Numbered from the stretch's first letter, positions 25,844-34,830 are shown. The stretch: DNA of 64,000 nucleotides from Candidatus Leucobacter sulfamidivorax (GCA_016771945.1 QZLF01000002.1:682001-746000), one strand, 5' to 3'. The notes: generated from the letters alone by a model not told the origin. Numbers and translations are program-made.

Positions 25844-27592
25844 ATGAGAGCAGTGCTGACGGCGGTCATCGCCGCGATCGAGGCGTGCGCCGTGGCGCTC
25901 GCCGGCATCGTGCTCGTCGCCGTGCCCGCCCTGCTGCTGTGGTGGCTCGCCTTCGGCCTGTCGGCCGAGCCCGGGGCGATCGCGGCGGTGGTGGCGGGGG
26001 TGTGGCTGCTCGCGCACTTCGTGCCGCTCGGCGTGGAGCTCGGCCCGGAGGCGGCGCTCGGCCTCGGCCTGCCGCCCGAGGCGATCGCCTTCACCATCTC
26101 CCTGGCCCCGCTCGGCCTCACCCTGCTCACCGTGCTGCTCGCGCTGCGCGCCGGGCTGCGCTGCGCGGGCCGCGGGGGCGGCGGATCGGCCGGCGTGCTG
26201 GGCGGCGCGCTCGGCTTCGCGGTCGCGACACTGGCGGTGGTGCTCCTCGCGCGCCCGGCGGAGGTCTGGCCCGTCTGGGCGGCCGTGCTGGTGCCGGCGC
26301 TCTGCTACGGGATCGGCTCGCTCGCGGGCTACCTCTGGGGGTCCTGGCGCGACGGAGCCGAGTGGTGGGCGGCCGCGGTGCGCGGGGTGCAGAGAGGGCT
26401 GCAGCCGCTCGGCGCCGAGGCCGCGGCGGCGCTGCCCGGCCGCGCGCTCGACGTGCTGCGCCTCGCGGGCGCGGCGATCGCCGGGGTGCTCGGCCTCGGC
26501 GCGCTCGGCTTCGCCGTCTCCCTGATCGCCGGCTACGTCGAGGTCGTCACGCTCAGCCAGGCGCTGCAGCTCGATCCGCTCGGCGCCGTGCTGCTCTTCG
26601 TGCTCGAGCTCGCACTGCTGCCGGTGGCGCTCGTCTGGTCGGTCGCCTGGTTCAGCGGCGCGGGCTTCGCGATCGGCACCGGCACCTCCGTATCACCGTT
26701 CGAGACCCTGCTCGGCCCCGTGCCCGCGCTGCCCGTCCTGGGGGCGGTGCCGCAGGGCTGGGGGTGGGCGGCGCTGCTCGCGCCGCTGCTCGTCGTGATC
26801 CTCGGCGTGACGATCGGGGCGCTCGCCGGGGGAACCGCATCGCTGCGTCGCGGTGGCAGGTTGCGGGCGGTGCTCGTGCCCATCGGCGCCGCGGTCGTCG
26901 CGGGGCTCGTCTTCGCGGGGCTCGCGGTGCTCGCGAGCGGCGGGATCGGCCCCGGGCGCCTGGCCGAGATCGGGCCGCCGCCCTGGACGACGGGCGGGCT
27001 CCTCGCGGCTGAGCTCGGGGCGGGCATGATCCTGGGCGTCGTCGCGCGCCGGATCGACGCCGGCCGGTTGCGGGAACGCCTGCCGGGCCTGGCGGGGGAG
27101 GCCGGGCCGGACGGGTCGCGGCCGGATGGCCTGACGGGACCGGGGGAGCCCGGGGCGCCCGTGATACCCGTGGCGCCTGTGATGCCCTCGCGGGTGGCCG
27201 CGGCGCCGGCGGAAACCGCCTCCGAGGCAGAAGCGGAAGCGGAAGCGGAAGCGGAGGCGGTGCGCGGTGCGCCGGGCGCCGAGGCCGAGACCGTGCCGAT
27301 CGATCCGCTGCCGTCCGCCGAACGCTCACCGGCGGATGCCGAGGGCCCTCCCGCGAGCGCCGAGCACCCGTCGCGAGCCCCCGAGGAGACCGCCGCCGGC
27401 TCGGACGCCGAGGCGATCCTGCGCGCCTATGCCTGGGACGAGGGTGCGCTCGACGGCTCGCTCGACGGCTCGCTCGGCACGCAGGGCGATGCGATCGACG
27501 GCGCGCTCGGCCGTGCGCTCGGCGAGCCGGGGACGGGCGCCCGCAAGGAGGGCAAGCGGCGGCGTTGGCGTCTGCCCCGTCGTTCGGACTAG
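25844..27592 (+). CDS. DUF6350 family polytopic membrane protein
   Basis: 582 aa. Residues ~1-410 form about ten hydrophobic segments rich in Ala/Leu/Val. The C-terminal ~170 residues are acidic and of low complexity, with an (EA)n run encoded by GCGGAA hexamer repeats (27223-27260) and LDGSLDGSLG repeats. DUF6350 proteins usually lie directly upstream of purN in actinobacteria. Here a thiamine-transport cassette separates them. The cellular role is not established. Confidence 0.8.
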   Translation: MRAVLTAVIAAIEACAVALAGIVLVAVPALLLWWLAFGLSAEPGAIAAVVAGVWLLAHFVPLGVELGPEAALGLGLPPEAIAFTISLAPLGLTLLTVLLALRAGLRCAGRGGGGSAGVLGGALGFAVATLAVVLLARPAEVWPVWAAVLVPALCYGIGSLAGYLWGSWRDGAEWWAAAVRGVQRGLQPLGAEAAAALPGRALDVLRLAGAAIAGVLGLGALGFAVSLIAGYVEVVTLSQALQLDPLGAVLLFVLELALLPVALVWSVAWFSGAGFAIGTGTSVSPFETLLGPVPALPVLGAVPQGWGWAALLAPLLVVILGVTIGALAGGTASLRRGGRLRAVLVPIGAAVVAGLVFAGLAVLASGGIGPGRLAEIGPPPWTTGGLLAAELGAGMILGVVARRIDAGRLRERLPGLAGEAGPDGSRPDGLTGPGEPGAPVIPVAPVMPSRVAAAPAETASEAEAEAEAEAEAVRGAPGAEAETVPIDPLPSAERSPADAEGPPASAEHPSRAPEETAAGSDAEAILRAYAWDEGALDGSLDGSLGTQGDAIDGALGRALGEPGTGARKEGKRRRWRLPRRSD

Positions 27593-27595
27593 ACT
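27565..27595 (+). promoter_or_regulatory. Candidate promoter for the TPP riboswitch transcript
   Basis: A TTGGCG -35 (27565-27570) and TAGACT -10 (27590-27595) with a 19-bp spacer lie just before the riboswitch. The -10 box overlaps the DUF6350 stop codon. Confidence 0.5.
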
Positions 27596-27605
27596 GTCTT
27601 CTGCA

Positions 27606-27697
27606 TCCACGGGGGTCCGCACGCGGCGGGCTGAGAGTGAACCACGCGGGTTCTCACCGTTCAACCTGATCTGGGTCATGCCAGCGGAGGAAGGAAT
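27606..27697 (+). ncRNA. TPP riboswitch (THI element)
   Basis: The conserved blocks are in order: ACGGGGGTC at the 5' arm, GGGCTGAGAG (pyrimidine-sensing CUGAGA loop), ACCTGATCTGGGTCATGCC (pyrophosphate-sensing region) and CAGCGGAGGAAGG at the 3' end. The last block contains the ribosome-binding site 7-8 nt before ATG 27701. Thiamine pyrophosphate binding would hide this GGAGG, so control at translation initiation is likely. It sits directly ahead of a thiamine-type ABC transporter, which confirms the identity. Confidence 0.96.
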
Positions 27698-27700
27698 CGT

Positions 27701-28837
27701 ATGAACACGTCTATTCGCGCGTCTCGAATCGCCCGGGGGTCCCGCCCCGCAGGGTCCGGGCCGAAGGCCGGAACCGGCACCGGAACCAGGGTCGGCGCGG
27801 GGATCGCCCTCGCCGCAGTGGTCGCGCTCGGTCTCGCCGGCTGCGCCACCGGTGGCGCGGGCGACAGCGGCTCGGGCGGCGATGCCGAGAAGGTCACGCT
27901 CGTCGTGCACGACTCGTTCCCGAACGACGAGTTCGCGGCGGCCGCGAGCGCGGCGACCGGCTACGACGTCGAGGTCATCACCGCCGGCGACGGCGGCGAG
28001 CTCACGAACCAGCTCGTCCTCACGAAGGGCGCCCCGATCGCCGACGCCTTCTTCGGCGTGGACAACTCCTTCGCCTCCCGCCTCGTCGAGCACGACGTGG
28101 TCGAGCCCTACCTGCCCGCCGGCCTGCCGGAGCGCGCGGAGCAGCATGCGTACGACACCGAGGGATCCCTCACCGCGGTGACCATCGGCGCCACCTGCAT
28201 CAACATCGACCCGGCCTGGTTCGCCGAGTACGGCCTCGCCGAGCCCGAGGACTACGACGATCTGATCGATCCGCGCTACGAGGGCCTCACCGTGGTGCTC
28301 GACGCCACCTCCTCGTCGACGGGCGCCTCGTTCCTCGTCGGCACGGTCGCGGCGTTCGGCGAGGACGGCTTCGCCGACTACTGGAGCGCTCTCGCCGACA
28401 ACGGCGCCCGCGTCGAGCAGGGCTGGACCGAGGCCTACAACGGCCAGTTCACCCAGGGCGGCGGCGACGGCACCTTCCCGATCGTGGTCTCGTACGGCAC
28501 CTCGCCCGCGTGGACGCTGACCGAGGACGGCTCGGCCTCGACGACGAAGGCCCTGCTCGACACCTGCTCCTCGCAGGTGGAATACGCGGGCGTGCTGAAG
28601 GGCGCCGAGAACCCCGACGGCGCCCGGGCGGTCGTCGACTTCATGCTCTCGCGCGAGTTCCAGGACACCATCGCCGACACCATGTACATGTACCCGATCG
28701 ACGCCGAGGCCTACGTGCCGGCCGAGTGGCAGGAGTTCGCGCCCGAGCCGACCGCCCCGCACGACCTCACGGCGGCCGAGATCGGCGCCGGCCGCGAGGA
28801 CTGGTTGAAGGCGTGGGCGGCCGCGACCGGCTGGTGA
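27701..28837 (+). CDS. thiB: Thiamine ABC transporter substrate-binding lipoprotein
   Basis: 378 aa. An Arg-rich, rather long N-terminus leads to lipobox LGLAGCATGG, so the protein is predicted to be anchored outside the membrane. The body is an iron/thiamine-type solute-binding protein (KVTLVVHDSFPNDEF, TKGAPIADAFFGVDNSF, GATCINIDPAWFAEYGL, VVSYGTSPAWTL). It begins 3-4 nt after the TPP riboswitch and is followed by permease and ATPase genes with overlapping start and stop codons. Thiamine or a related pyrimidine is the likely ligand. Confidence 0.93.
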   Translation: MNTSIRASRIARGSRPAGSGPKAGTGTGTRVGAGIALAAVVALGLAGCATGGAGDSGSGGDAEKVTLVVHDSFPNDEFAAAASAATGYDVEVITAGDGGELTNQLVLTKGAPIADAFFGVDNSFASRLVEHDVVEPYLPAGLPERAEQHAYDTEGSLTAVTIGATCINIDPAWFAEYGLAEPEDYDDLIDPRYEGLTVVLDATSSSTGASFLVGTVAAFGEDGFADYWSALADNGARVEQGWTEAYNGQFTQGGGDGTFPIVVSYGTSPAWTLTEDGSASTTKALLDTCSSQVEYAGVLKGAENPDGARAVVDFMLSREFQDTIADTMYMYPIDAEAYVPAEWQEFAPEPTAPHDLTAAEIGAGREDWLKAWAAATGW

Positions 28838-30543
28838 CCGCCCCCGGGCAGCGCGCGTCGACCGCGCGGAGCGACGGCCTCCGCTGGTTCTGGGCGCTCG
28901 CCGCCCTGCTGCCGCTCGCGTTCCTCGCGCTGTTCTTCGTCTGGCCGGTGCTCGCGCTGCTGGCCACGGGCTTCACCGAGGGGGGCTCCTTCAGCCTCGC
29001 AGGGCTGCCCGAGGTGTTCGGCGATCCGCGCACCTGGAACGTCATCGGGCAGACCCTCGCGCAGGCGACGCTCGGCACGGTGCTGTCGGTGCTGCTCGGC
29101 ATCCCGGCGGCCTTCGTGCTGTACCGGCTCGAGTTCCGGGGCCGGAGCCTGCTGCGGGGGCTCGCCACCGTGCCCTTCGTGCTGCCGACGGTCGTCGTGG
29201 GCGTCGCCTTCATGTCGCTCATCGGCCCCGGGGCCCCGCTCGCGTGGCTGGGCCTCGACCGCAGCCTCGCCGCGATCGTCCTCGCCCTCGCCTTCTTCAA
29301 CGTGACGGTCGTCGCGCGCACGGTGGGCGGCTTCTGGGCGCAGCTCGATCCGCGCCCGGAGCAGGCCGCGCGCATGCTCGGCGCCTCGCCCGCGCGGGCG
29401 TGGCGCACGGTGACGCTGCCGGCGCTCGCACCCGCGATCGCCTCCGCGGCCTCGCTCGTGTTCCTCTTCTGCGCCACCGCCTTCGGGGTCGTGCTGGTGC
29501 TCGGCGGGCGGACCTTCTCGAACATCGAGACCGAGATCTACCGCCTCGCCGTGGACTTCCTCGACCTGCGCGCGGCGGCGGTGCTCTCGCTCGCCCAGTT
29601 CGCGATCGTCGCGGCGGTGCTCGTGGTCTCGGCGCGGCTGCGACGGGGCCGCGAGCGCGCGGTCGGCATGCGCTTCGAGCGGCACGGGCGGCAGTCGTCG
29701 CGCCCGATCCGCGCGACGCGGGAGCACCTGCCCGCGATCCTCGTCTTCGCCGCCACCTCGCTGCTGCTGCACGCCCTGCCGATCCTGACGCTCGTCGCGC
29801 GCTCGCTGCGCGGCCCCGACGGCTCGTTCAGCCTCGTGAACTACGCCCACCTGCTGGTGCCGCCCGAGCGCTCGCCGCTCAAGGGCAGCGTCTTCGACGC
29901 GATCCTGCTCTCGCTCGGCACCGCCCTCATCGCGACCGCGATCGCCCTGCCGCTCGGGATGCTCGTCGCCCTCGTCGCGTCGCGGCGACCACGGGGCCGG
30001 GCGCTCCGGCGCGGCGCCCGCCTCTTCGACTCCCTCGTCATGCTGCCGCTCGGTGTCTCGGCCGTGACCCTGGGCTTCGGCCTGCTGCTCACGATGAACC
30101 GGCCGCTCGGCATCGGCTTCGACCTGCGCACCTCGATCGTGCTGATCCCGATCGCGCAGGCGCTCGTGGCGCTGCCGCTCGTGGTGCGCACGCTGCTGCC
30201 GCCGCTGCAGGGGGTCGACCCGCGGCTGCGCGACGCCGCGGCCCTGCTGGGCGCCTCGCCCGGGCGGGTGCTCGCCACGATCGACCTGCCGATGCTCGGT
30301 CGCAGCGCGGGCCTCGCGCTCGGCTTCGCCTTCGCCACCTCGCTCGGCGAGTTCGGCGCGACGGCGTTCCTCGTGCGTCCGGGCGCGCAGACGCTGCCGG
30401 TGGCGATCGCGGCGCTGATCGGGAGGCAGGGCGCGGAGAACTACGGGATGGCGCTGGCGGCCGCGGTCGTGCTCGGCGCGCTGACCGCCGGAGTGATGCT
30501 GCTGGCCGAGCGCTGGCGGGGAGAGGTGTCTGGCGAATGGTGA
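28834..30543 (+). CDS. thiP: Thiamine ABC transporter permease (fused two-domain)
   Basis: 569 aa from GTG 28834, which overlaps the thiB stop (GTGA). Two binding-protein-dependent permease domains lie in one chain. The first has an EAA-like loop EQAARMLGASPARAWRTVTLP; the second has LRDAAALLGASPGRVLATIDLP, with about twelve helices overall. This is the ThiP arrangement. The frame is open upstream but only antisense or out of frame with thiB. It partners ThiB and the ATPase overlapping by 7 nt downstream. Confidence 0.93.
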   Translation: MTAPGQRASTARSDGLRWFWALAALLPLAFLALFFVWPVLALLATGFTEGGSFSLAGLPEVFGDPRTWNVIGQTLAQATLGTVLSVLLGIPAAFVLYRLEFRGRSLLRGLATVPFVLPTVVVGVAFMSLIGPGAPLAWLGLDRSLAAIVLALAFFNVTVVARTVGGFWAQLDPRPEQAARMLGASPARAWRTVTLPALAPAIASAASLVFLFCATAFGVVLVLGGRTFSNIETEIYRLAVDFLDLRAAAVLSLAQFAIVAAVLVVSARLRRGRERAVGMRFERHGRQSSRPIRATREHLPAILVFAATSLLLHALPILTLVARSLRGPDGSFSLVNYAHLLVPPERSPLKGSVFDAILLSLGTALIATAIALPLGMLVALVASRRPRGRALRRGARLFDSLVMLPLGVSAVTLGFGLLLTMNRPLGIGFDLRTSIVLIPIAQALVALPLVVRTLLPPLQGVDPRLRDAAALLGASPGRVLATIDLPMLGRSAGLALGFAFATSLGEFGATAFLVRPGAQTLPVAIAALIGRQGAENYGMALAAAVVLGALTAGVMLLAERWRGEVSGEW

Positions 30544-31253
30544 ACGGACCGGACGGGCGGCAGGAGGGGCCCGAGCAGGTGCCCGAGCAGGCGCCCGCGC
30601 AGCCGCGCGCGCTCGAGGTGCGCGAGGCGACGGTGAGGTATGAGGGGGCGGATCGCCCGGCCGTTGCGGGCGCCTCGTTCGCGGTGTCCCGCGGAGAGAT
30701 CGTGGCGCTGACCGGGCCGAGCGGCTGCGGCAAGTCGACGCTGCTGCGGGCGATCGCCGGGCTCGAGCCGCTGGAGGCCGGCGCGGTGCTCTGGGAGGGG
30801 GAGGATCTCGTGCGCGTGCCCCCGCATCGGCGCGGCTTCGGCCTCATGTTCCAGGACGGCCAGCTCTTCGGCCACCTCTCGGTCGCGGGCAACGTCGCCT
30901 ACGGCCTGCGCGCGCAGCGCGTGCCGCGACCCGAGCGCGAGACCCGGGTCGGCGAGCTGCTCGCCCTCGTGGGGCTGCCCGACTACGGCGCCCGCTCGGT
31001 GACCGAGCTGTCGGGCGGCGAGCGGCAGCGCGTGGCGCTCGCGCGATCCCTCGCCCCGCGGCCCCGGCTGCTGCTGCTCGACGAGCCGCTGTCGGCGCTC
31101 GATCGCGGGCTGCGGGAGCGCCTCGCGTCCGAGCTCGCCGTGCTGCTGCGGCGGGCGGGCACGACCGCGATCCTCGTCACCCACGACGAGGAGGAGGCGC
31201 GGGTCATCGCCGACCGCCGCATCGCCATGCGGGACGGGAGGCTCGAGGGCTGA
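30537..31253 (+). CDS. thiQ: Thiamine ABC transporter ATP-binding protein
   Basis: 238 aa from ATG 30537. Walker A GPSGCGKST, Q-loop GLMFQDGQLF, signature LSGGERQRVALARSL, Walker B LLLLDEPLSALD and H-loop LVTHDEEEA are all intact. The N-terminal ~25 residues are Pro/Gln-rich (EQVPEQAPAQPR). It energises the ThiBP importer and is under the same TPP riboswitch. The stop shares one base with the start of the next gene. Confidence 0.94.
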   Translation: MVNGPDGRQEGPEQVPEQAPAQPRALEVREATVRYEGADRPAVAGASFAVSRGEIVALTGPSGCGKSTLLRAIAGLEPLEAGAVLWEGEDLVRVPPHRRGFGLMFQDGQLFGHLSVAGNVAYGLRAQRVPRPERETRVGELLALVGLPDYGARSVTELSGGERQRVALARSLAPRPRLLLLDEPLSALDRGLRERLASELAVLLRRAGTTAILVTHDEEEARVIADRRIAMRDGRLEG

Positions 31254-31747
31254 TGGCGTTCGTGACGCTGATCGACGGGCGAAGCGGATCGGGCAAGACC
31301 ACGCTCGCCGCCCGGATCGCCGAGGCCTCCGGTGCGCGGCTGCTGCACCTCGACGATCTCTATCCGGGATGGGACGGTCTCGCGGAGGGATCCCGGGCGG
31401 TGGCCGGCGCGCTCGCGACGGGAAGGTACCGCCGCTACGACTGGGAGGCCGAGGCCTTCGCCGAGACCGTCGCCCTCGACCCCCTGCGCCCGCTCGTCGT
31501 CGAGGGATGCGGGGCGCTGACGAGGCGCAACCTCGCGGCCGCCCGGGCCTGGGCGGCGCACTTCGGGCGGTCCGGGTCGGTGCACGCGATCTGGATGGAG
31601 TGCCCGGAGGGTCTGCGGCGCGAGCGCGCACTCGGCCGCGACGGCGAGATGTTCCGCCCCCACTGGGAGCGCTGGTGCGATCAGGAGGATGCCCACTTCG
31701 GGGCCGCGAATCCGATCGCCCTCGCCGCCGAGATCGTGCACACCTGA
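31253..31747 (+). CDS. P-loop NTPase, uridine kinase-like
   Basis: 164 aa. Walker A is IDGRSGSGKTTLA (residues 8-20), followed by LLHLDDLYPGWDGL, the DxxY-type loop of uridine kinase/AAA-like small kinases, then VVEGCGAL and the Arg-rich lid region LRRERALGRDGEMF. Its start overlaps the thiQ stop by 1 nt, so it is probably co-regulated by the TPP riboswitch. Phosphorylation of an imported thiamine precursor is an attractive guess, but the family is promiscuous and no specificity residues can be assigned. Confidence 0.75.
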   Translation: MAFVTLIDGRSGSGKTTLAARIAEASGARLLHLDDLYPGWDGLAEGSRAVAGALATGRYRRYDWEAEAFAETVALDPLRPLVVEGCGALTRRNLAAARAWAAHFGRSGSVHAIWMECPEGLRRERALGRDGEMFRPHWERWCDQEDAHFGAANPIALAAEIVHT

Positions 31748-31802
31748 GCGGGCCGATCCGCCTCCGTCCGCTCCCTCCCCGTTCTTTCTCCACCCTCTCG
31801 CG

Positions 31803-31862
31803 GAACAGTTGTCACGTTGATGCTCCAAATCGCGAAATAGGGCGCCAAAGTGACAACTGTTC
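31803..31862. repeat. REP-like 60-bp inverted repeat upstream of purN
   Basis: Perfect 13-bp outer arms GAACAGTTGTCAC (31803-31815) and GTGACAACTGTTC (31850-31862) enclose a 34-nt interior that can partly extend the stem (TTGATGCTCC against GGGCGCCAA). It lies in the only longer gap between the thiamine cassette (ends 31747) and purN (starts 31917). It may terminate the thi operon or be an extragenic repeat. No other copy was noticed in the window. Confidence 0.7.
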
Positions 31863-31904
31863 AGGGGGTGAGGGGAGTAGGAGGTCGGCACTCATTCGCC
31901 CGGG

Positions 31905-31910
31905 TAGACT
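31905..31910 (+). promoter_or_regulatory. -10 box TAGACT, predicted leaderless start of purN
   Basis: TAGACT ends exactly 6 nt before GTG 31917 and no Shine-Dalgarno sequence precedes the GTG. Confidence 0.5.
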
Positions 31911-31916
31911 GTTCTG

Positions 31917-32537
31917 GTGCTGAAGGTCGCGGTGCTCATCTCCGGGGGAGGGAGCAACCTGAAGGCGCTGCTCGCGGCGGCGGCGGATCCCGCCTACCCG
32001 GCTCGCATCGTCGCCGTCGGCAGCGACACCGACGCCGCCGGGCTCGCCCACGCGGAGGCCGCCGGGGTTCCGAGCTTCGTGGTGCGACCCCGGGACCACG
32101 ACGGCCGCGAGGCGTGGGGCGCCGCGCTGGCGGCCGCGATCCGCGACCACGGCGTGGGCCCCGGGGCGGACCCGGACGGCGATCCCTGGCTCGTCGTGAG
32201 CGCCGGGCTCATGCGCATCCTGCCGGCGGGCTTCGTGCGCGAGTTCTCGCCGCGCCTCATCAACACCCACCCCGCGCTGCTGCCGCTCTTCCCGGGTGCG
32301 CACGCGGTGCACGACGCGCTCGCCGCCGGGGCCGTCGAGACCGGTGTCACCGTGCACGTCATCGACGAGGGCGTCGACACGGGTCCGACCCTGCGCCAGG
32401 CGCGCGTCGCTATCCGCCCCGGCGAGGCCGAGGACGAGCTGCACGAGCGCATCAAGCAGCTCGAGCGTCCGCTGCTCGTCGAGACCGTGCGCGAGATCGC
32501 GTGCGGTGAATTGATTCTTCCCGATCCACCCCGCTGA
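31917..32537 (+). CDS. purN: Phosphoribosylglycinamide formyltransferase
   Basis: 206 aa from GTG 31917. The nucleotide-binding start [16 protein letters not shown] matches GART. The folate and catalytic region shows [22 protein letters not shown] with the conserved Asn-His pair, then [15 protein letters not shown] with the catalytic Asp. It transfers a formyl group from 10-formyl-THF to GAR, step 3 of purine synthesis. purH follows 88 bp downstream, the normal actinobacterial pairing. Confidence 0.96.
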   Translation: MLKVAVLISGGGSNLKALLAAAADPAYPARIVAVGSDTDAAGLAHAEAAGVPSFVVRPRDHDGREAWGAALAAAIRDHGVGPGADPDGDPWLVVSAGLMRILPAGFVREFSPRLINTHPALLPLFPGAHAVHDALAAGAVETGVTVHVIDEGVDTGPTLRQARVAIRPGEAEDELHERIKQLERPLLVETVREIACGELILPDPPR

Positions 32538-32586
32538 TCGAGCCTGTCGAGATCGCGGGAGCCCGGCATCTCGACAAGCTCGATGA
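32535..32586. repeat. Extragenic palindrome of the GAGCCTGTCGAGA type
   Basis: Arms TGATCGAGCCTGTCGAGATC (32535-32554) and CATCTCGACAAGCTCGATGA (32567-32586) pair at 17 of 20 positions around a 12-nt loop. Sequences of this type (GATCGAGCCTGTCGAGA) are recurrent extragenic repeats in Microbacteriaceae and related genomes. It begins within the purN stop codon and sits between purN and purH. Confidence 0.75.
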
Positions 32587-32625
32587 CCGGCCCATACTCC
32601 TCCCACTCCGACCAGAAGGAAACAC

Positions 32626-34284
32626 ATGGCAGTCCAGAGCCACGACCCCAGCCTCTACGAGCACCGCGACCTCATCCCCGTGCGGCGCGCGCTCATCTCG
32701 GTGAGCGACAAGACCCGTCTGCTGGAACTCGCGGAGGCGCTCGCCGAGGCCGGCGTCGAGATCGTCTCGACGGGCTCGACGGCCGCGACGATCCGCGATG
32801 CCGGGCATGCCGTGACCGACGTCTCCGAGGTCACCGGCTTCGCCGAGGCGCTCGACGGCCGGGTGAAGACCCTGCACCCCGCCGTGCACTCGGGCCTGCT
32901 CGCCGACCTGCGCCTCGCCTCGCACCGGGAGCAGCTCGCCGAGCTCGGCTTCGCCCCCTTCGAGCTCGTGGTCGTGAACCTCTACCCCTTCGAGCAGACC
33001 GTCGCCGCGGGCAAGCCGGCCGCCGACGTGGTCGAGAACGTCGACATCGGCGGCCCCGCGATGGTGCGCGCCACGGCGAAGAACCACGCCAACGCGGCCA
33101 TCGTCGTCTCGCCCGAGCGCTACGACGACGTGATCGAGGCCGTGCGCGAGGGCGGCACGACCCTCGAGCTGCGCCGCTCGCTCGCGACCGAGGCCTTCGT
33201 GCACACCGCCCAGTACGACGCGGCGGTCGCCAACTGGTTCCTCGAGCAGGAGGATCTCGGCTGGAGCGAGACCGCGGCCGAGGACCCGTCGGCCGACGAC
33301 GAGTCCCTCGACGGCCTCTTCGAGAACGCGGACGCCTACGTGGGCTACGAGCTGTTCGGGCTGCGCGAGGCGGTGCTGCGCTACGGCGAGAACAGCCACC
33401 AGCGCGCCGCGCTCTTCACCGAGAACGACGGATCGGGCATCGCCCAGGCGACCCAGCTGCACGGCAAGGAGATGTCGTACAACAACTACGTCGACGCCGA
33501 CGCCGCGCTGCGCGCCGCCTACGACCACGAGCGCCCGGCGGTCGCCATCATCAAGCACGCGAACCCCTGCGGCATCGCCGTCGCCCCCGAGGACGCCGCG
33601 GACCCGATCGCCGCGGCGCACGAGCTCGCCCACGCCTGCGACCCCGTCTCGGCCTTCGGCGGCGTGATCGCCGCGAACCGCACGGTCACGAAGGGCATGG
33701 CCGAGACCGTCTCGGGCATCTTCACCGAGGTGATCGTGGCCCCCGGCTTCGAGCCCGAGGCGCTCGCGATCCTCACCCAGAAGAAGAACGTGCGCCTGCT
33801 CGTGCTGCCCGAGGGCTTCACCCAGAACCCGGTCGAGCTGCGCCAGGTCTCGGGCGGGTTCCTGCTGCAGGACGCCGACCGCTCCTTCAAGCCGGCCACC
33901 GAGTGGGAGCTCGCCACGGGCGAGCCCGCGGACGCCGAGACGCTCGCCGAGCTCGAGTTCGCCTGGCGCGCCTGCCGCGCCGTGAAGTCGAACGCGATCC
34001 TGCTGACCGCGGGCGGCGCCTCGGTCGGCGTCGGCATGGGGCAGGTCAACCGCGTCGACTCGTGCCGGCTCGCCGTCGAGCGCGCGGGGGAGCGCGCCGC
34101 GGGATCCGTCGCCGCCTCGGACGCCTTCTTCCCCTTCGCCGACGGCCTGCAGGTGCTGCTCGACGCGGGTGTGCGCGCGATCGTGCAGCCCGGCGGCTCC
34201 GTGCGCGACCCCGAGGTGGTCGAGGCCGCGAAGGCCGCGGGCGCGACGATGTACTTCACGCACGAGCGGCACTTCTTCCACTGA
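32626..34284 (+). CDS. purH: Bifunctional AICAR transformylase / IMP cyclohydrolase
   Basis: 552 aa. An N-terminal MGS-like cyclohydrolase domain has [50 protein letters not shown] and NLYPFEQTV. The C-terminal AICAR transformylase has [47 protein letters not shown] and [17 protein letters not shown] precedes the ATG. It completes IMP synthesis. Downstream lies an IS3-family insertion, starting within 20-75 nt of the stop. Confidence 0.97.
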   Translation: MAVQSHDPSLYEHRDLIPVRRALISVSDKTRLLELAEALAEAGVEIVSTGSTAATIRDAGHAVTDVSEVTGFAEALDGRVKTLHPAVHSGLLADLRLASHREQLAELGFAPFELVVVNLYPFEQTVAAGKPAADVVENVDIGGPAMVRATAKNHANAAIVVSPERYDDVIEAVREGGTTLELRRSLATEAFVHTAQYDAAVANWFLEQEDLGWSETAAEDPSADDESLDGLFENADAYVGYELFGLREAVLRYGENSHQRAALFTENDGSGIAQATQLHGKEMSYNNYVDADAALRAAYDHERPAVAIIKHANPCGIAVAPEDAADPIAAAHELAHACDPVSAFGGVIAANRTVTKGMAETVSGIFTEVIVAPGFEPEALAILTQKKNVRLLVLPEGFTQNPVELRQVSGGFLLQDADRSFKPATEWELATGEPADAETLAELEFAWRACRAVKSNAILLTAGGASVGVGMGQVNRVDSCRLAVERAGERAAGSVAASDAFFPFADGLQVLLDAGVRAIVQPGGSVRDPEVVEAAKAAGATMYFTHERHFFH

Positions 34285-34315
34285 CGGCTGTCTGCCGCGC
34301 GGCGCGATAGTGCGC

Positions 34316-34350
34316 GTATTGCTGCCTGCTCTCGAGGCAGGCAGCAATAC
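34316..34350. repeat. Perfect 14-bp hairpin left of the IS element
   Basis: GTATTGCTGCCTGC, a 7-nt TCTCGAG loop, then GCAGGCAGCAATAC. Together with its upstream GCGCGATAGTGCGC it is repeated in inverted orientation on the right side of the IS (to 35907). It may also terminate purH. Confidence 0.8.
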
Positions 34351-34404
34351 CCCTCAATGTCAGGCTGGTTGTGAGTCGTTTGGGCTTGAGAGAGGGAGGA
34401 GCCT

Positions 34405-34830
34405 GTGATGACGGGCACGCCGGGGTATACGAGTGCGGAGATCCGCGAGTTGGTGCATGAGTACCAGATGCAGCCGCATGGGACGAAGCGGGCATGGGTT
34501 GCGCGGCAGCCCTGCAGCCGGTATCAGCTCCAGCGGTGGCGGAAGAGCTTGTACGAGGGCGACCTCGACCGGAACCTGATTCCGCGAGAGCATGGGGGTA
34601 TGACTCGCACTCCCGGGGAATGGTCAGCGTTCGAGAAAGCGCGCGCTCAGGAGCTCATGGAGCACGCCGCCGAGGTCGCGAGGTTGCAGGCGCGCGTTGA
34701 TCAGCTGGAACAGTCGAACGAGGCGTGGGGAAAAGCTATCGGGCTCTTGCACCAGTTGAACGTGCAAGAGCCCGACACTGCGGTGACGAGCGAGCCGCAG
34801 GATTCATTCGGGAGGAAAACGAGCTCGTGA
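34405..34830 (+). CDS. IS3-family transposase OrfA
   Basis: 141 aa. An N-terminal helix-turn-helix (SAEIRELVHEYQMQ... WVARQPCSRYQLQRWRK) would bind the terminal repeats. A C-terminal coiled coil (EHAAEVARLQARVDQLEQS) resembles the leucine-zipper dimerisation region of IS3 OrfA proteins. GAGGGAGGAG lies upstream; GTG at 34405 and ATG 34408 are adjacent start options. A slippery heptamer within its last third allows fusion to OrfB. Confidence 0.88.
   Translation: MMTGTPGYTSAEIRELVHEYQMQPHGTKRAWVARQPCSRYQLQRWRKSLYEGDLDRNLIPREHGGMTRTPGEWSAFEKARAQELMEHAAEVARLQARVDQLEQSNEAWGKAIGLLHQLNVQEPDTAVTSEPQDSFGRKTSS
34728..34773 (+). promoter_or_regulatory. Programmed -1 ribosomal frameshift signal
   Basis: The heptamer G GGA AAA (34728-34734) is in the orfA zero frame, matching X XXY YYZ. 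A 6-nt spacer follows, then a perfect 11-bp stem GGGCTCTTGCA (34741-34751) / TGCAAGAGCCC (34763-34773) with an 11-nt loop. Slippage joins OrfA to the OrfB frame (AAG then SYRALAPVERARARHCG). All three canonical components are present at standard spacing. Confidence 0.92.

Noticed and set aside
27223-27260. Hexamer GCGGAA repeat considered as a CRISPR or regulatory repeat
   Set aside because: It has no spacers and lies in frame inside the DUF6350 C-terminal tail, encoding Glu-Ala repeats.
27601-27700. Reading the riboswitch leader as a short coding gene
   Set aside because: Conserved TPP-aptamer blocks account for the whole segment, and a thiamine transporter follows.
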